This document shows positions 37,901-50,254 of a DNA stretch of 64,000 nt, in pieces; positions within the stretch are counted from its first letter, which is position 1, and every line of letters begins with the position of its first letter. The notes beneath the pieces are model-generated. The model worked only from the letters and a program-made list of their open reading frames with translations. It made no database searches and was not told the DNA's origin. Source of the DNA: Saururus chinensis (lineage: Eukaryota > Streptophyta > Magnoliopsida > Piperales > Saururaceae); assembly GCA_035235625.1 (NCBI GenBank), contig CP141143.1, positions 31,444,592 to 31,508,591 of the forward strand. The letters run 5' to 3'. Position numbers and translations under genes: made by a program.

Positions 37901-39424
37901 TAAAAAGTTTTATTTAAAAAAAAAATTTCTGTAGACGAAATTTCGTCCTCGCTTTATATCTACCCTCGTCCCCGGTGTAAGCCCCTGCCACCTCGCTTCC
38001 CTGTACCCTGCCGCCCCGCCGCCTAGCTTCAGACCGTCTGGCTGCACAGTTTCCAAATGCCCCGCCGCTCGGAATCCAGAGCCCCCTCCCTCCCACTCCC
38101 CCTGGCTCCCCCTCTCTCTCTCCCCGGCTCCCCCCTCCCTCCCGCTCCCCCCTCTCCCCAGCGCCCCTCCCTCCCGCTCCCCCTCTGGCTCCCCACTCCC
38201 TCCCACTCCCCCTCTCTCTCACCGGCTCCCTCTCCCGCCCGCTCCCTCTTCCCTCCCTCCCCCTCTCCACAGCTCCCCTCTCCTGCTGCCTGCCCCCTCG
38301 TCCCCAACCCTCCCTCTCTCCTCAGTTCCCCTTCCCTCCCGTTCCCCCTCTCCCCAGCTCCCCCTCCCTCCCGCTCCTTGGCTCCCCCCTCCGTCCCAGT
38401 TCCCCATCTCTCTCCTTGGCTCCCCTTCCCTCCCTCTCCCCCCTCTCTCCAGCTCCCCTCCCTCCCGCTCCCCTTGGCTTACCACCCCCTGCTCCTCCCC
38501 AGCTCGCCCCTCCCTCCCGCTCCCCCTTGGCTCCCCCTCCATCCCAGTCCCCCTCTCTCCCCCGGCTCCCCCTTCCATCCCGCTCCCCCAGCTCCCCCTC
38601 CGTCCTAGTCCCCCCTCTCCCTTCCCTCCTGCGCCACCATCTCCCCAGCTCCCCTCCCTCCCACTCCCCCCGGCTCCCCCTTCGTCCCAGTCCCCCCATC
38701 TCTCTCCCTAGCTCCCCCTTCCCTCCCGCTCCCCCTCTCCCCAACTCCCCCTCACTCCCGCTCCCCTTGGCTCCCCCTCCCTCCTGCTCCCCCCGGCTCC
38801 GCCCCTCCCTCCCGCTCCAACCCGGGCTCCCCTACCTCCCGCTCCCCGGCCCCATAGGATTGTCCGAATTCCGGTGGGCCACTGGAATCCAGCCCCTCTC
38901 CCCTCTCCAGGATCACCTTCGCCATAATTTTTTTTTAAAAATTTAAGGCTTGTAGCGACGCTTTTAAAAGCATCGCTAATTTTTAATTTTATTTTTATTA
39001 TTAGCGATGCTTGATAAAGCGTCGCTAATACATAAGTTTTATTTTTTTTTAAATATAGTTTCATATTAGCGATGGATATAATTATGTATCGCTAATAAGA
39101 TATTTTTTATTTTTTTAAATTGTTTTTTCTTTAGCGAAGTATAGATAGTGTCGCTAATAATTGATTATGAGTGACGTAATAAGTAAGCGTCACTAATAAT
39201 TTATTATTAGCAACGTAATGATTTTAGTAGCGACGTATAAATATACGTCGCTAATAGGCACTATTAGCAACGTTTTTTTATTTGTTGCAAATAAGCAATA
39301 GTGACAACACTTTTTTTGACACTTATAGCGACGTTATTTATGCTTCGCTAATAGGCATTAGCGACGCTTACAAGACTATTAGCGACGCATAAATATGCCG
39401 CTAATAGTCCTTTTTGTTGTAGTG
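34945..39424. mobile_element. CACTA element 2, complete ends, non-autonomous (4480 bp)
   Basis: Left end CACTACAACAAATTTGGG; right end is the complement of CACTACAACAAAAAGGAC. The target triplet TAA is duplicated (34942-34944 and 39425-39427). The body has TTAGCGACG-type inverted pairs, GA-rich tracts (about 35427-35688, 35798-36060, 36285-36541, 36726-37533) and a C-rich block (about 37945-38930). A unit of about 330 bp containing GGTAATATGCGTTGCTATTA is repeated around 35340 and 35705. No transposase is seen. Arg/Glu/Gly-rich and Pro/Ser-rich open frames derive from these tracts. It is inserted in the 5' part of LINE 1. Confidence 0.88.
37945..38930. other. C-rich block inside CACTA element 2
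   Basis: About 1 kb of CCCTCCC/CTCCCCC-type sequence, ending in less repetitive GC-rich sequence (about 38845-38925) that could derive from a gene. Preceding segments repeat a GGGCAAAATTCCGCC-like motif at about 37575, 37765 and 37925. Reading frames of 119-183 codons exist but are proline-rich low complexity. Confidence 0.5.
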
Positions 39425-41255
39425 TAAATTTCGAAGGTTGGTTTGTAGCGTGGGTGTTTTGGGAGATATGAGTGTTTTGTTGTCGTCCACTAGTGCAATC
39501 TAGTTCCAGTTTTTCTTGAGATCGGTTTGGACAACAGAGGAATTTTTGGTGATAGCGATTCTTTGCACAGCCTCATGAATCGTGGTGACTCTTCCTTCTC
39601 TTCTCCCATATTCCCCCTCCATCTTGGAAATCTCTCTTCACTGAGCACTAATCAAGAAAGGACTATGCCCTGCCGCATTTCCCTGATAGCAAGAATTCTA
39701 TTAAAGTGGATGTTGAAGACGAACCCATTGAATTGGAAGGTCAGTGTTGGAAGCATACACTCGATGGTTATCTTATGGGTAAGCATCCATTCTACAAATG
39801 ATTGAAGATGGTTGTTGATTGTATGTGGAAGCTAGAGAGAGGTGGAAATGACGTCGCTCTCCAATGACTTCTTTTTCTTCCAATTTTCATGTGAAGGGGA
39901 TCTTCTCAAGGTACTTGGCTCTCTCTGGCTATTTCTGGATGCCCCCTAATTATCTAGGAATTCAAGAGGATTAAATAATGTTAATAAGGTGGCTTCCATT
40001 AGGAAGCAAATTAGAGAATTCTCTCATGGTATTTTCAGTTTCAATGAGACTAGAGTGCATATTAATAAGGCTAAGAAAATTCAGCTTTCTATTAATAAGG
40101 ATTGAGAATTTATTGATAATTATGGTTGCATTAGAGGAGGGATAATATGGGTCGGTTGGAATCCTTCCATGCTTTCACTTATCAAATTTCAAGAAGGGGA
40201 TGATTTCATTCACTGTCATATTACTAGGATGCAGAATGGATTTTAGTTTTTTGGGACATTTATCTATGCTAGTAACTGTGTTTATGGTAGGAAAGATCTT
40301 TGGATGGATATTATAAATTTCTCCAATGGCATTTCAGATCCTTAGTTATTGATTGGTGATTTTAATTCTATCTTTGATAAGAATGAGAAGCTTGGAGGCA
40401 AGTATTAAATTCATATCTTCTTGAAGTTAATAATTATGTGCATTCAGCTGGTCCTCTTCAATTAAATTCTGATACAAATTATACATGGAGTAACAAAAGT
40501 ATGAATGCTAGGATAATTCTTACTGAATTGGATAGGGTGCTTTGTAATATAGCCTGGGTTGTGAAATTCCATTCAGTTTCAGTAAGACGTCTTTTACCTG
40601 ATGTCTCAGATCATATGCCGCTCCTTGTTGATATAAGGATTAAAGTTGTCATAGGTAAATGTCCTTTTAGATTTTATTCTTGTTGGATCAATACATATGG
40701 TTTTCATGACATTGTTGCATAAGCTTGGAAAGAGAATGTCAATGGCACCCCGCTTTATATTTTCACTCAAAAATTGAAAAAAATCAAATATGCTCTTAGG
40801 GAATGGAACAAAAATATATTTGGGCATATCAAATCCTATGTGGAGAATGCTAAAAGAAAATTAAGCATGATTCAATTTGCTCTTCGAATTGACTCGCTGA
40901 ATTATACATTGGTTTTGAAGTAGTCGAAAGCTCAAACAATTTACAATAAAGAACTTAGTAGAGAAGAAAGTTTTTATTGTAAAAAATCTAGAATCTGCTG
41001 ACTTGTTGAGGGGGATAGATACACAAAGTTCTTCCATTCTATTGCTTCCAGAAATACAACTTCTAATAATATTACTTCTATTATTGATTCAACAAGTGAT
41101 CTTATTTCATACCCAAATTTAATCGGAAAAGAAGCTGTAGCATATTTTGAAAAAATCCTTTCTCCAAAAACTAGAGACACTATTCATTATTCCTATGTAA
41201 GGGGACATCTTACATATGCTCAACGTGATAGTCTCATTGCCCCCATTCTTGATGA

Positions 41256-44200
41256 CACTACAACAAAATGTACTTTAGCGATGCATTTATTAGCGACGCA
41301 TAGCTAAGCATTGCTAAAAAAAACTATTTGCGATGAAAGAAAAAGTGACACAAAAAAATGAATTACTAGCGACACATTTTCGTATGCGTCGCTAATAGTC
41401 ATATATTAGTTACGCTTAGATTAAAGCGTCGCTAATACTGATCATATTAGTAACACTTTATTATAAGCGTCGCTAATAGTTCCTCTATTTGTGATGCTTT
41501 ATACAACCGTCGCTAAAAGATATATATTTTAAATAAAAAAATAAAAAATACATAACAATTACTGACACTTATTCAAAAGCGTCACTAATAGTTATGGATT
41601 AAAAATTTTTAAAAATAAAAATTTTGAATTATTAGCGACACTTTTGAATAAGCGTCGCAAATATGATTTCTAATAGCAACACTAGTTGACAAGCGTCGCT
41701 AATAGCTTTATTAATTAATTTTATTTAATAAATAAATACTAAACAAATTATAATTAAATTACTAAATATAATATATTTTATTCAATATTTAATATTTGTA
41801 TATACAATAAATAAATATTAATTTTTTAATAAAAACTAGTGTTAATAATAGATTAAATTTTCACTATTTATATATAATATATTTTATTTCTTAAATTTTA
41901 TTATTAATTTCAAAATATAATTTATAATGAAAGAGTGAAATAAGTGCATGAAGAGAGAGTGAGAGTGAGGAAAGAGAGAAGGTGAGGAGAGAGAGGGATC
42001 GAATAGAGAAAGAGAGGTGAGAGAGAGGGTGGAGAGAGAGGGTGGAGAGAGAGAGGTGTTAGAGAGGGTAGAGAGAGAGGAGAGAGTGAAGGAGGAGAGA
42101 GAGAGAGGAGAGAGGGGGGAGAGAGAGAGAGAGTAGAGAGGGAGAGAGAGAGGAGAGAGGAGAGAGGGAGAGAGAGGAGAGAGAGAGAGAAGAGGGTGGA
42201 TAGAGAGAGAAGAGGGAGGAGAGAGAGAAGATAGAGAAGAGGGTGGAGGGAGGGAGGGAAAGATAGGAGATAGGAGAGAGAGGGTCGAGAAAGAGGGGTG
42301 AGGAGAGAGGGAGAGAGAGGAAATTTTTTTATTTTATTTGTTTTATATTTTTTTTCAAAATTAATAAATAAATATTTACGTTGCTAATACTCAAAGGTAT
42401 TAGCGACGTGTAGCCCTATACATCTCGAATACTTTTTTATTTATTTATTTTTAATTAATTTTTAAATAAAAAATAAAAAATAGAGAGGATATAGAGAGGG
42501 GGGAGAGGGGGGAGAGAGGGAGGAGAGAGGGAGAGAGAAGAGAGAGGGAGAGAGTGTGAGAGAGGGATGAGAGTGGGAGAGAGAGGGAGGAGAGAGAGAT
42601 ATATAGGGAGGAGAGAGAGATAGGGGGAGAGAGGGAGGGAGAGAGAGGAGAGGGAGACAAAGAAGAGAGAGAGGGAGGAGAGAGGAATTTTTTTATTTTA
42701 TTTATTTTTTATTTAAAAATTAATTAAAAAAGAAAAAAGAAAAATATACCATTGAGTATTAGTGACATATAGGCATATACATCGCTAATACTTTGATTTT
42801 TAGCAACGTATAAGCATATATGTCACTAATACCTTTGATTGTTAGCGACGTATAGGCATATACGTCACTAATACCCTTAGTATTAATGACATATATTCCT
42901 ATGCGTCACTAATGCATTTTTATTTATTTATTTTTAATTAATTTTAAAATAAAAAAATATAAAATAGAGAGGATATAGAGAGAGGGAGGAGAGAGAGAGG
43001 GAGAGAGGAAGAGAGAGAGAGAGAGGGAGGAGAGAGAGAGGGAGAGAGGAAGAGAGAGAGAGAGGGAGGAGAGAGAGAGGGAGAGAGGAAGAGAGAGAGA
43101 GAGAGGGAGGAGAGAGAGAGGGAGAGAGAGGGAGAGAGAGAGAGAGGGAGGAGAGAGAGAGAGGGAGAGAGGAAGAGAGAGGGAGAGAGAGAGGGAGAGA
43201 GAGGAGAGGGAGAGGAAGAGGGAGAGGGAGAGGGAGAGAGAAGAGGGGGAGAGAGAGATATAGGGACGAGAGAGAGAGGGGGAGAGACAGAGGAGAGAGG
43301 GAGGGAGAGAGAGGGAGGAGAGAGAGTGAGATATTGGGAAGATAGAGTGGAAATTTTTTTATTTTATTTGTTATATATTTTATATTTAAAAATTAATTAA
43401 GAAATAAAAAAATAAAAATCTATTAGAGACATATATAAATATACGTCGTTAATACCTTTGATTATTAATGACGTATAGATATATACATCGCTAATATATT
43501 TTTATTTTTTAATTAACTTTTAAATAAAAAATGTAAAATAGAGAGGATATAGAGAGAGGGGGAGAGAGGGAGAGAGAGAGGAAGGAGAGTGAGGGAGGAG
43601 AGAAGGAGAGAGAGAGAGGGAGAGAGAAGAGAGAGAGGGAGAGAGAGGGGGAGGAGAGAGGGAGAGCGAGGGGGAGAGAGAGGAAGAGAGAAGAGAGAGA
43701 GAGTGAGATATAGGGGGGAGAGAGAGTGAGATATAGGGAGAAGAGAGGAGAGTGAGAGGAGAGAGAGAGAGGGAAAGGAGAGGTAGGAAGGAGAGAGGAG
43801 AGGAGAGGAGAGGAGAGGGAGAGAGGAGTGTGAGAGGAGAGGGAGAGAAGAATTTTTTTAATGTTTTATTTAAAAATTAATAAAAAAAATAAATGAAAAA
43901 TGTATGAGAGGAAGAGAGGGAGGGAGAGGGGAGAAATAGAGGTAGAGAGAGATAGAGAAGAGTGAGAGGAGATAGAGAAGAGAGAGAGGAGAGAGGAGAG
44001 AGAAGGAAGGAGGAGAGAGAGGAGAGAGAGAAGATTTTATTTTATTTTTAAAATATTTATGAAATACAAGGCTTATTTGGGACGTATAGTAACAAACATC
44101 GCAAATAGGAAAAATATTTGCGACGCTGATACTAGGCGTCGCAAATAACGTACCCTATTGTGACGTTTATACGTAGATGTCACAACAGGGTATATTTTAG

Positions 44201-46095
44201 CGACATGTCACGTCCCTAGCCATCCCAAGGCACCGTGCGGCACTCGCAAGGCCAAACAGCCAAGCGAGTAAGCCTTTCTTCGTCAAGGTCATGGCCTCGT
44301 TCCAATCGACTAAGCCCGCAAAGCCAAGCAACGAACCCGTCCCAAGGCGGACGAGGGAATGTGCCGGGAATTGTTCCCAAGAAAGTTGGCCGGAGAGGGA
44401 CACCTCCTTGCGATGCACGGATCCAACTTAGGAAAATCGGTCATCCGAACAATCCGTCTCAGCCATGTGCATGCAAGGGCCTTTGTTACCAACACGGCCA
44501 TAAGGCCGGACGGCCGCTCGACGAGTTGGAGAGCCCCATCCCACTAGTGGATGGGCTCCTGGCATGATAGCTAGCAAGGCAACGAGCCTTCGTTGCCATC
44601 TAGATCAACCTGTTGAAAGGCTAGGCATTATACCAATAGCTTGTCCATGAAGCTCACCATGTCCCTCCCTATATAGCATAAGAGAGTTTTCTCATTTCTC
44701 TAGAGTGGCGGCCAAAGTGGCGGTACGGGCATGGTATTTCCGAATTTCACCAAACTGCCCAAGAACACTCCCAAGGACCCTCTAACACTATATAAGGAGG
44801 AGGGGACATCTTAAGAATCCAAATATGTGCTAGTTGGCTATGTGTCCCAACATAGCCAACTATGTGTGCGCATCGTTGCGGCATTTCTACGCAATGTTGC
44901 GCACACATGTTGCGCAACATTGCGGGCCTTCCCTGCAACGCCTGCACACATGATATGCAACACTAAGGGCAGTTCCCATAATGCATGCACACCTCGTATA
45001 CAACACTTTCCCATGTGTGTGCACCCCAGCATGTGTCACAGGTAGTCCGCTCTGCTACCCCGTGATAGACGTTTAAGGGTATGTTGCTAAAATTTCTACC
45101 ACGCGATTTGATTGTGCACAGGGTTTATTAATCCACCTGCGCGGGTGAAGTAAAATACCGCACGGGCAAAATTTTGCCAGTGCAGTTTTTATCCCCCCCC
45201 TCCATATTTTTCTCTCGATTCCCCTACCGGCGGCCAGCTTTGGCTCTGCCCAGCCACCGCTACCCTCGCTCATCCACCACCGTAGCCCCCCTCCCCCCTC
45301 CGACTCCGAATAGCCTCCCTTCCCCTCCCCAGTCCTCTCTTTTTTGTGTAATTCCCCAGAGCCGCCGCCAGCACCCCCCCGGCACTTCAGATCCGCCTCC
45401 CCCTCCCAGGTCCCCTACATTTCTGTGTAACACCTCAGAGTCACCCCGCTGCCTCCATCATGGCTAATCCACCACTAGAGCGCCCCCCCCCCCCCCCCCC
45501 CCAAGGTGCTCCGGATCTGCCTGCTTCCTCTCCCTCCCCGGTCCCCTCTTTTCTCTATAATCTCCCAACCTCCGGCTCCCCTTTCTCTCCCTGGTTACCC
45601 CCTGTCAATATCCCCCGCCGGCTGGTTATTTTTTTTTAATTTTTAAGTCATTAACTACGGTTATCAAAAGTGTTGCTAAAGACTTTATGTATTTTTTTAT
45701 TTTTTTCTTATTAGTGACACATATTTATTTGTCGCTAATAGAAAACTAAATTTGTTTCATTTTTTTAATTAGTGATTTTTTTATTATTTTATTTAAAATT
45801 TTATTCTTTTTAATATTAATGACTCATATATAAGTGTCGCTAATAGTAATTGTAAGCATCGCTAATAGTTATGTATTAACGACACTTATTTGGGAGTCAG
45901 AAATAATACTTTTTAGTGACATTTTATTAAACGTCGCTAATGTTAAGACTATTAGCGACATTTAATCATAAGCGTCGCTAATAGCGACAATGGTTTTTGC
46001 GACATTTTATAAATGCCGCTAATACCCATTAGCGACGCTTATGGCACTATTAGTGGCGCTTAGATGTGTCACTAATACTCTAATTTGTTGTAGTG
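41256..46095. mobile_element. CACTA element 3, complete ends, non-autonomous (4840 bp)
   Basis: Left end CACTACAACAAAATGTAC; right end is the complement of CACTACAACAAATTAGAG. The flanking triplets TGA and TGT differ at one base, an imperfect target duplication. The body has TTAGCGACG-type hairpin pairs, five GA-rich tracts between 41943 and 44032, a GC-rich insert-like section (44205-45070), a C-rich block (45185-45610) with a run of 20 C at 45483-45502, then subterminal repeats. No transposase is seen. It splits LINE 1 between the endonuclease and reverse transcriptase regions. Its last 480 bp also occur at 60047-60486. Confidence 0.87.
44205..45070. mobile_element. Possible solo LTR nested in CACTA element 3
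   Basis: Abruptly different, GC-richer sequence starting TGTCACGTCCC. It has a TATATAAGG promoter-like box near 44789 and a region (44825-45020) of repeated TGTGCGCA/TTGCGCAAC/TGCACAC words. A TG-type start, an internal TATA box and a size near 0.85 kb fit an LTR. No target duplication or right terminus could be fixed, and no coding part is present. Confidence 0.4.
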
Positions 46096-49000
46096 TGTAG
46101 AGATCACCCAAGTTGTTCATTCTTATCCTCCAAACAAAGCTCCTGGGCCTGATGGATTCGGTAAGGAATTTTTTGTCCATTGTTGGGATATTTTGAGTGT
46201 AAACTTTTTAAATATAGTTAAATACTTTTTCAGTCATGGAAAAATGCTTAGGGGCTTAAATTCTACATTCCTTCGTCTTGTTGCTAAGGAGGATCATGCA
46301 ATTTCCTTTGATAAGTTTCGGCCTATCGCCCTTTGTAACTTTTTGTATAAGGTGATTACTAGAATCATGGCAAACAGATTTTCTAAGGTATTGTCTACCA
46401 TTGTTGGTCCAAATCAGGTTGCTTTCTTGAAAGGTAGACATATTACTGAAAATATATTACTTGGTCATGATTTAGTTCATAATTACCATAGTAAAAGAGC
46501 TAATAGAAAGTTTTGTATTAAAGTGGTTTTGAAAAAAACATATGATATAGTGAGGTGGGACTTTATTCTCAAGGCTCTAATGGATATTGGGTGTCCTCCA
46601 ATGTAGATTTCTTGGGTCCAAGAATGTATTACTACGGCTAGCTTCAGTGTGTTGCTTAATGGAAGTAATTTTGGGTTCTTTAGAAGCAAATGTGGTTTAA
46701 GGTAGGGATGCCCACTCTCTCCCTTCCTTTTTGTTCTTACTATGCTAGCCTTCTCAGACATCATAGATAAATTCTAGGAAGAAGAACTTTTTGTGCCCCC
46801 TTAGAAAGGTGCTGCTATTCTAGTTTCTCACCTATTGTTTGTATATAATATGTTTATTTTCTCTAAGGATAATTGTCATTCAGTGAAGGCCATTTGTGAG
46901 CTCATCTCTTCTTTCTCAGCTTGTACTAGGTTGATTGCCAATTCCCATAAGTCATATTTATTTCTCAACAAGTTGTAGGAATAAAGCTCTTATTCGAAAT
47001 ATTACGGGATTTCAAGAAGTAGAGCTGCCTGTAAAATATCTTGGACTCCCTCTTTTATCTGGATCTATCAAAAAGTCTATATGCACTCCCCTAATTATGA
47101 AAATTCAGAAAACTTTGGCTAGTTGGAAGAAAAATCTCCTTTCATATGCCGGTAGAATTGAATTATTATTAAAGTCTATTATTTCTAGCATGCAAGTGTA
47201 TTGGTCCATGCATTATGTTTTGCCCAAGACAAATTCGAGAAGAATTGAATCTATTATGGCCGATTTCTTATGGTCTGGGATGGATGGTCGAAGACACTTT
47301 AGACCTTTATCTTTGAACAAAGTTTGTACACCAAAATTTGAAGGAGGGTTGGGTTTAAGATCAATTCAAAATTGGTGTTCTATTGGCCTTTGTAGGTTAA
47401 TGTGGAAATTAATTAGAGACGCAAATTCTCTTTGGGTTCGTTGGATTCACTCTTATTACATTCAAAACTCAACTATTTGGGTTTATTAGGTTTATGTTTG
47501 TGACTCATATGCTTGGAAGCAAATTATATCTTTCCGAACTTTGTTTATTAAATATGTGAGATATAATATTATGGATGGTCGGAAAACATATTTTTGGCTT
47601 GGGGCTGGGAATTATACTCTACTACAAAAGTTTGGAAGAAGAATTCAAGGACAATACTCTATTGATATTTTAGAAAAGATGTCAGATTGTTTGGCTCATG
47701 ATCAGTGGAGATTTTCTTTCGGTGATTCTCCCAGAGAAATCTTATTCACACAATCAATTGATATGACAAAACCTTATTTATCTAATGGTGATGATTATAT
47801 ATCTTGGGAGGCTTCTCCTCCAGGAAAATTCTCTTGTATTTCAGCCTTTAATGTAGTAAGAACTCACATGTCCAGAATAAATTAGGGTAGTCTTGTTTGG
47901 TATAAACATCATATACCTAGACACTCTTTTATTGGTTGGCTTATGATGCATGGTGGCCTACTCACACTAGATAAAATTCAAGAACAATGAGTTTTATTGG
48001 TTAATCAAGTGTATTATGCAAGAATGATCTTGAATCTGTTGCTTATTTATTTTTTCAATGTTCATATTCAAAATAGATCTTGAAGTCTATTGTTAATTTA
48101 TTAAGGATGTCTTCGATGTCTAATGATCCTCTCCTCTTTGTCACTCAATGTCAAGCCATTGATCGGAGAAATAAACATCTCAGTTTGATTTTCAAACTTT
48201 TCCTCAATGCTGCTATCTATTTCATTTAGAGAGAGCGAAATGGAAGAATTTTTTTTTCTGACGAGAACACTCATAAGAGATATCTTTTTAAGAAAAATGT
48301 GCAAGAAATCTGTCTATATGTATCTTCAAATTTCTTTACTGTCAAAACTGTGCAAGTGTTACATTTCTTATCCTTGAGATGGAGATTGTATTTTTCTTCT
48401 CTTTGATGTAATTCCAATGATGCTTTAATGAAAGGGGGTGTCCCCCCCATATCTTTTTACTAATAAAAAAAAAAGAAAAAAGAAAACACGTATGTTATGT
48501 TCCTGCCAGATGAGGTAGATTATTTCATTCATAAATACCTAAAGAATAGCACTAAGATCCAAGTAACATTTTCTATTGAAAAAATGTCATCAACAAAGTT
48601 ACCCCATTTGCAACAAGGGGAGATCCTGTCTAATGGCAATAAGAGCTACAACAAGAAGGCATTTAGAGTATCCACAATTAAAGAATATATGGCTAATAGA
48701 TTCTTCATCCTTTTTTTTGTTCATTATACATCTATTAACGGTAGGGATACCACGTCTGAAGTCTATCAAAGGTGAGGATCCACCCATGATACATAAGCCA
48801 ACAAATAAAGGAATTATGAGGGATATGGCCTTTACATCATAGTAGATGATGTTGTGCACTAGAATAATTCACCTCCCTAATAGCTTTATAAGTGGATTTG
48901 GAGGTGAATTAACCAACCTTCGACAGTCTCCAAATGATTTTATAAATCTTCTGAATTGAGTTAGGACATAACAGTTGAACAATTTGATGAAGTTTTTAAC

Positions 49001-49660
49001 CCCTAAGGTTAGGTTGCATGGAAGAGTCCTGGTACTTTGAGCTACACAATGTGAAATATGAGAGTTTAATATTCGTCTCCAACTAAGTGGATTACCGGAT
49101 TGTTCCTATCCCTAGTGTTTAACAAAAGAAAGAATCAAGAGTTCTAGTCTCTATGCCTTGGAATTTTTTTTATAGCAAAAACAAAAACCTAATCGCTAAT
49201 TACCATTCATGATTAATCTATCTATAAAAAATTGAACAACTGATGTAAGATGACATAAAAACTTTATACGTGAGAAACTTCAACTAGGGTGGAAAACCAC
49301 GGTTAGTTTCTTGGCGCAAAGCTGAGGCTAGAGTTTGCACATGTGATGGCATGGATGCTGAATGCAACTTGCAGCTTATCCCCTTGTTTCACCCAAATCT
49401 TAGCCCATCCAATACAAGCACGACATAGAAAAACAATAAGGAAAAATGAGGACTACCTCTAAAACCTTTATTTAGAACAACAGTTTACACTAACAAGGTG
49501 TCGACTTAGCTCCCAAACCTATTGCACTCTTAGCTATCTTGCAAACCAGTCCGCCTCTTGGCTAAAATCTGTCCTGCTGAGTTGTCAATTATGGTCCTCC
49601 CCTTGGCTGAGTCACACCACAATAGCTCCTCCAAGTTGCCAACGAAGTGTTCGCTTCTCA
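45615..49660. repeat. Segmental duplication, copy A (CACTA end, LINE, flank)
   Basis: Aligns colinearly with 60047-64000: the last 480 bp of CACTA 3, the LINE reverse-transcriptase half, its A-rich tail, the minus-strand LINE fragment and several hundred bases of unassigned flank. The copies differ by scattered substitutions and small indels, including about 35 bp missing from copy B near 60770. Confidence 0.85.
48488..49130 (-). mobile_element. LINE fragment, RT zinc-binding region
   Basis: Minus-strand translation shows DEESISHIFFNCGYSK, the C-terminal zinc-binding signature of plant LINE reverse transcriptases (compare E-x-H-LFF-C). It lies tail to tail with LINE 1. The rest of this older element is missing. 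A matching copy lies at 62833-63480. Confidence 0.6.
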
Positions 49661-49817
49661 ATTGTCCTCCGAAACTATTCTTAGAGCTCTCAATCCGCCC
49701 TTACAAATATCTAAGTTCTCTGAATGCTTAAATCCCCTTCTCAAGTAGCCATGACGCCTTTAATATAGGAAAAGGTCCGGAAGCTGAGTCCTACTAGTAC
49801 TAGCCCGCCCCTTTAGT
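49131..49817. other. Unassigned, mostly within the segmental duplication
   Basis: No gene recognised. The stretch up to about 49660 is repeated near the window end. The remainder up to the polygalacturonase relic shows no recognisable motif. Confidence 0.35.
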
Positions 49818-50245
49818 CTCTACATTTTTCATAATAATGTTACTAAATTGTCTACTATTTGCATTTCCTAAATCCCCCTACAAGACAAAGGCAAATAGTC
49901 ATGGATTAGGCTATGTTGCATGTGAAAAAAATATGATCAAATATCTATGATCAGATTTATCTATGTACATGCATATGCATCTCCATAAATACATTTATTC
50001 CTGCATATGTGCAATTACTGGGGATAACGTAACCTTGACCTAGACCTTACCAGCCAGGTTTTGATCCTGACTCCATTTGTTGTTCCAATGATCTTAGCTC
50101 CATCTACTACTACATCCGAGACATGGACTTCTAACTTTCCCTTCCCCAAGCTAGCTCCCAATGCTAGGTCCATCAAGGCAAAAAAGAAAAAACATGAAAA
50201 TCACGGAAGAGAGAGAGAGAGAGAGCGCTAAATGTACGAAACTCA
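49818..50245 (-). pseudogene. Polygalacturonase relic, part B (exon 7 to part of exon 8)
   Basis: Homologous to PG1 23900-24290 and PG2 32640-33020. It contains exon 7 (about 50175-50058, with the coding sequence for [10 protein letters not shown]) disturbed by a small duplication, the following intron, and only the first part of exon 8 before homology stops at 49818. It has no reading frame of its own. It is directly preceded (minus strand) by part A, which carries the gene's 3' end, so the gene order is scrambled. Confidence 0.75.
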
Positions 50246-50254
50246 GATGTGCCC

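Larger units (their letters stand above)
34610..48487 (+). mobile_element. LINE 1 (plant L1-type), interrupted by two CACTA elements
   Basis: LINE pieces lie at about 34610-34944, 39425-41255 and 46096-48487. In order: a 5' region; an ORF1 portion with a DUF4283-like signature (NDFFFFQFSCEGDLLKVL, about 39850-39910); an apurinic-type endonuclease starting near GLNNVNKVASIRKQI (about 39970) with LLIGDFNSIF and SDHMPLLV landmarks; reverse transcriptase with FRPIALCNFLYKVI (about 46318) and NQVAFLKGRHITENIL; a zinc-binding RT tail with IPRHSFIGWLM (about 47915); and an A-rich tail at 48463-48487. It is dead: several in-frame stops occur and the RT active-site FADD is replaced by FVYN near 46840. 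CACTA 2 (34945-39424) and CACTA 3 (41256-46095) were inserted later. The 5' boundary is approximate. Confidence 0.85.

Noticed and set aside
38057-38946. Overlapping proline/serine- and glycine/arginine-rich open frames
   Set aside because: They arise from the C-rich block of CACTA element 2 on both strands. There are no domains or splice logic.
34840-39540. Imperfect 100-bp direct repeat flanking CACTA 2 as a long target duplication
   Set aside because: CACTA elements duplicate 3 bp, and TAA is duplicated exactly at the ends. The longer similarity is better explained by pre-existing repeats in the LINE 5' region.
44235-44567. 110-codon frame in a GC-rich area, possible gene
   Set aside because: No domain is recognised, several frames are open on both strands, and it lies in the LTR-like block inside CACTA 3.
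45483-45502. Run of 20 C as a functional signal
   Set aside because: A homopolymer in the C-rich block of CACTA 3; its length may also be an assembly artefact.
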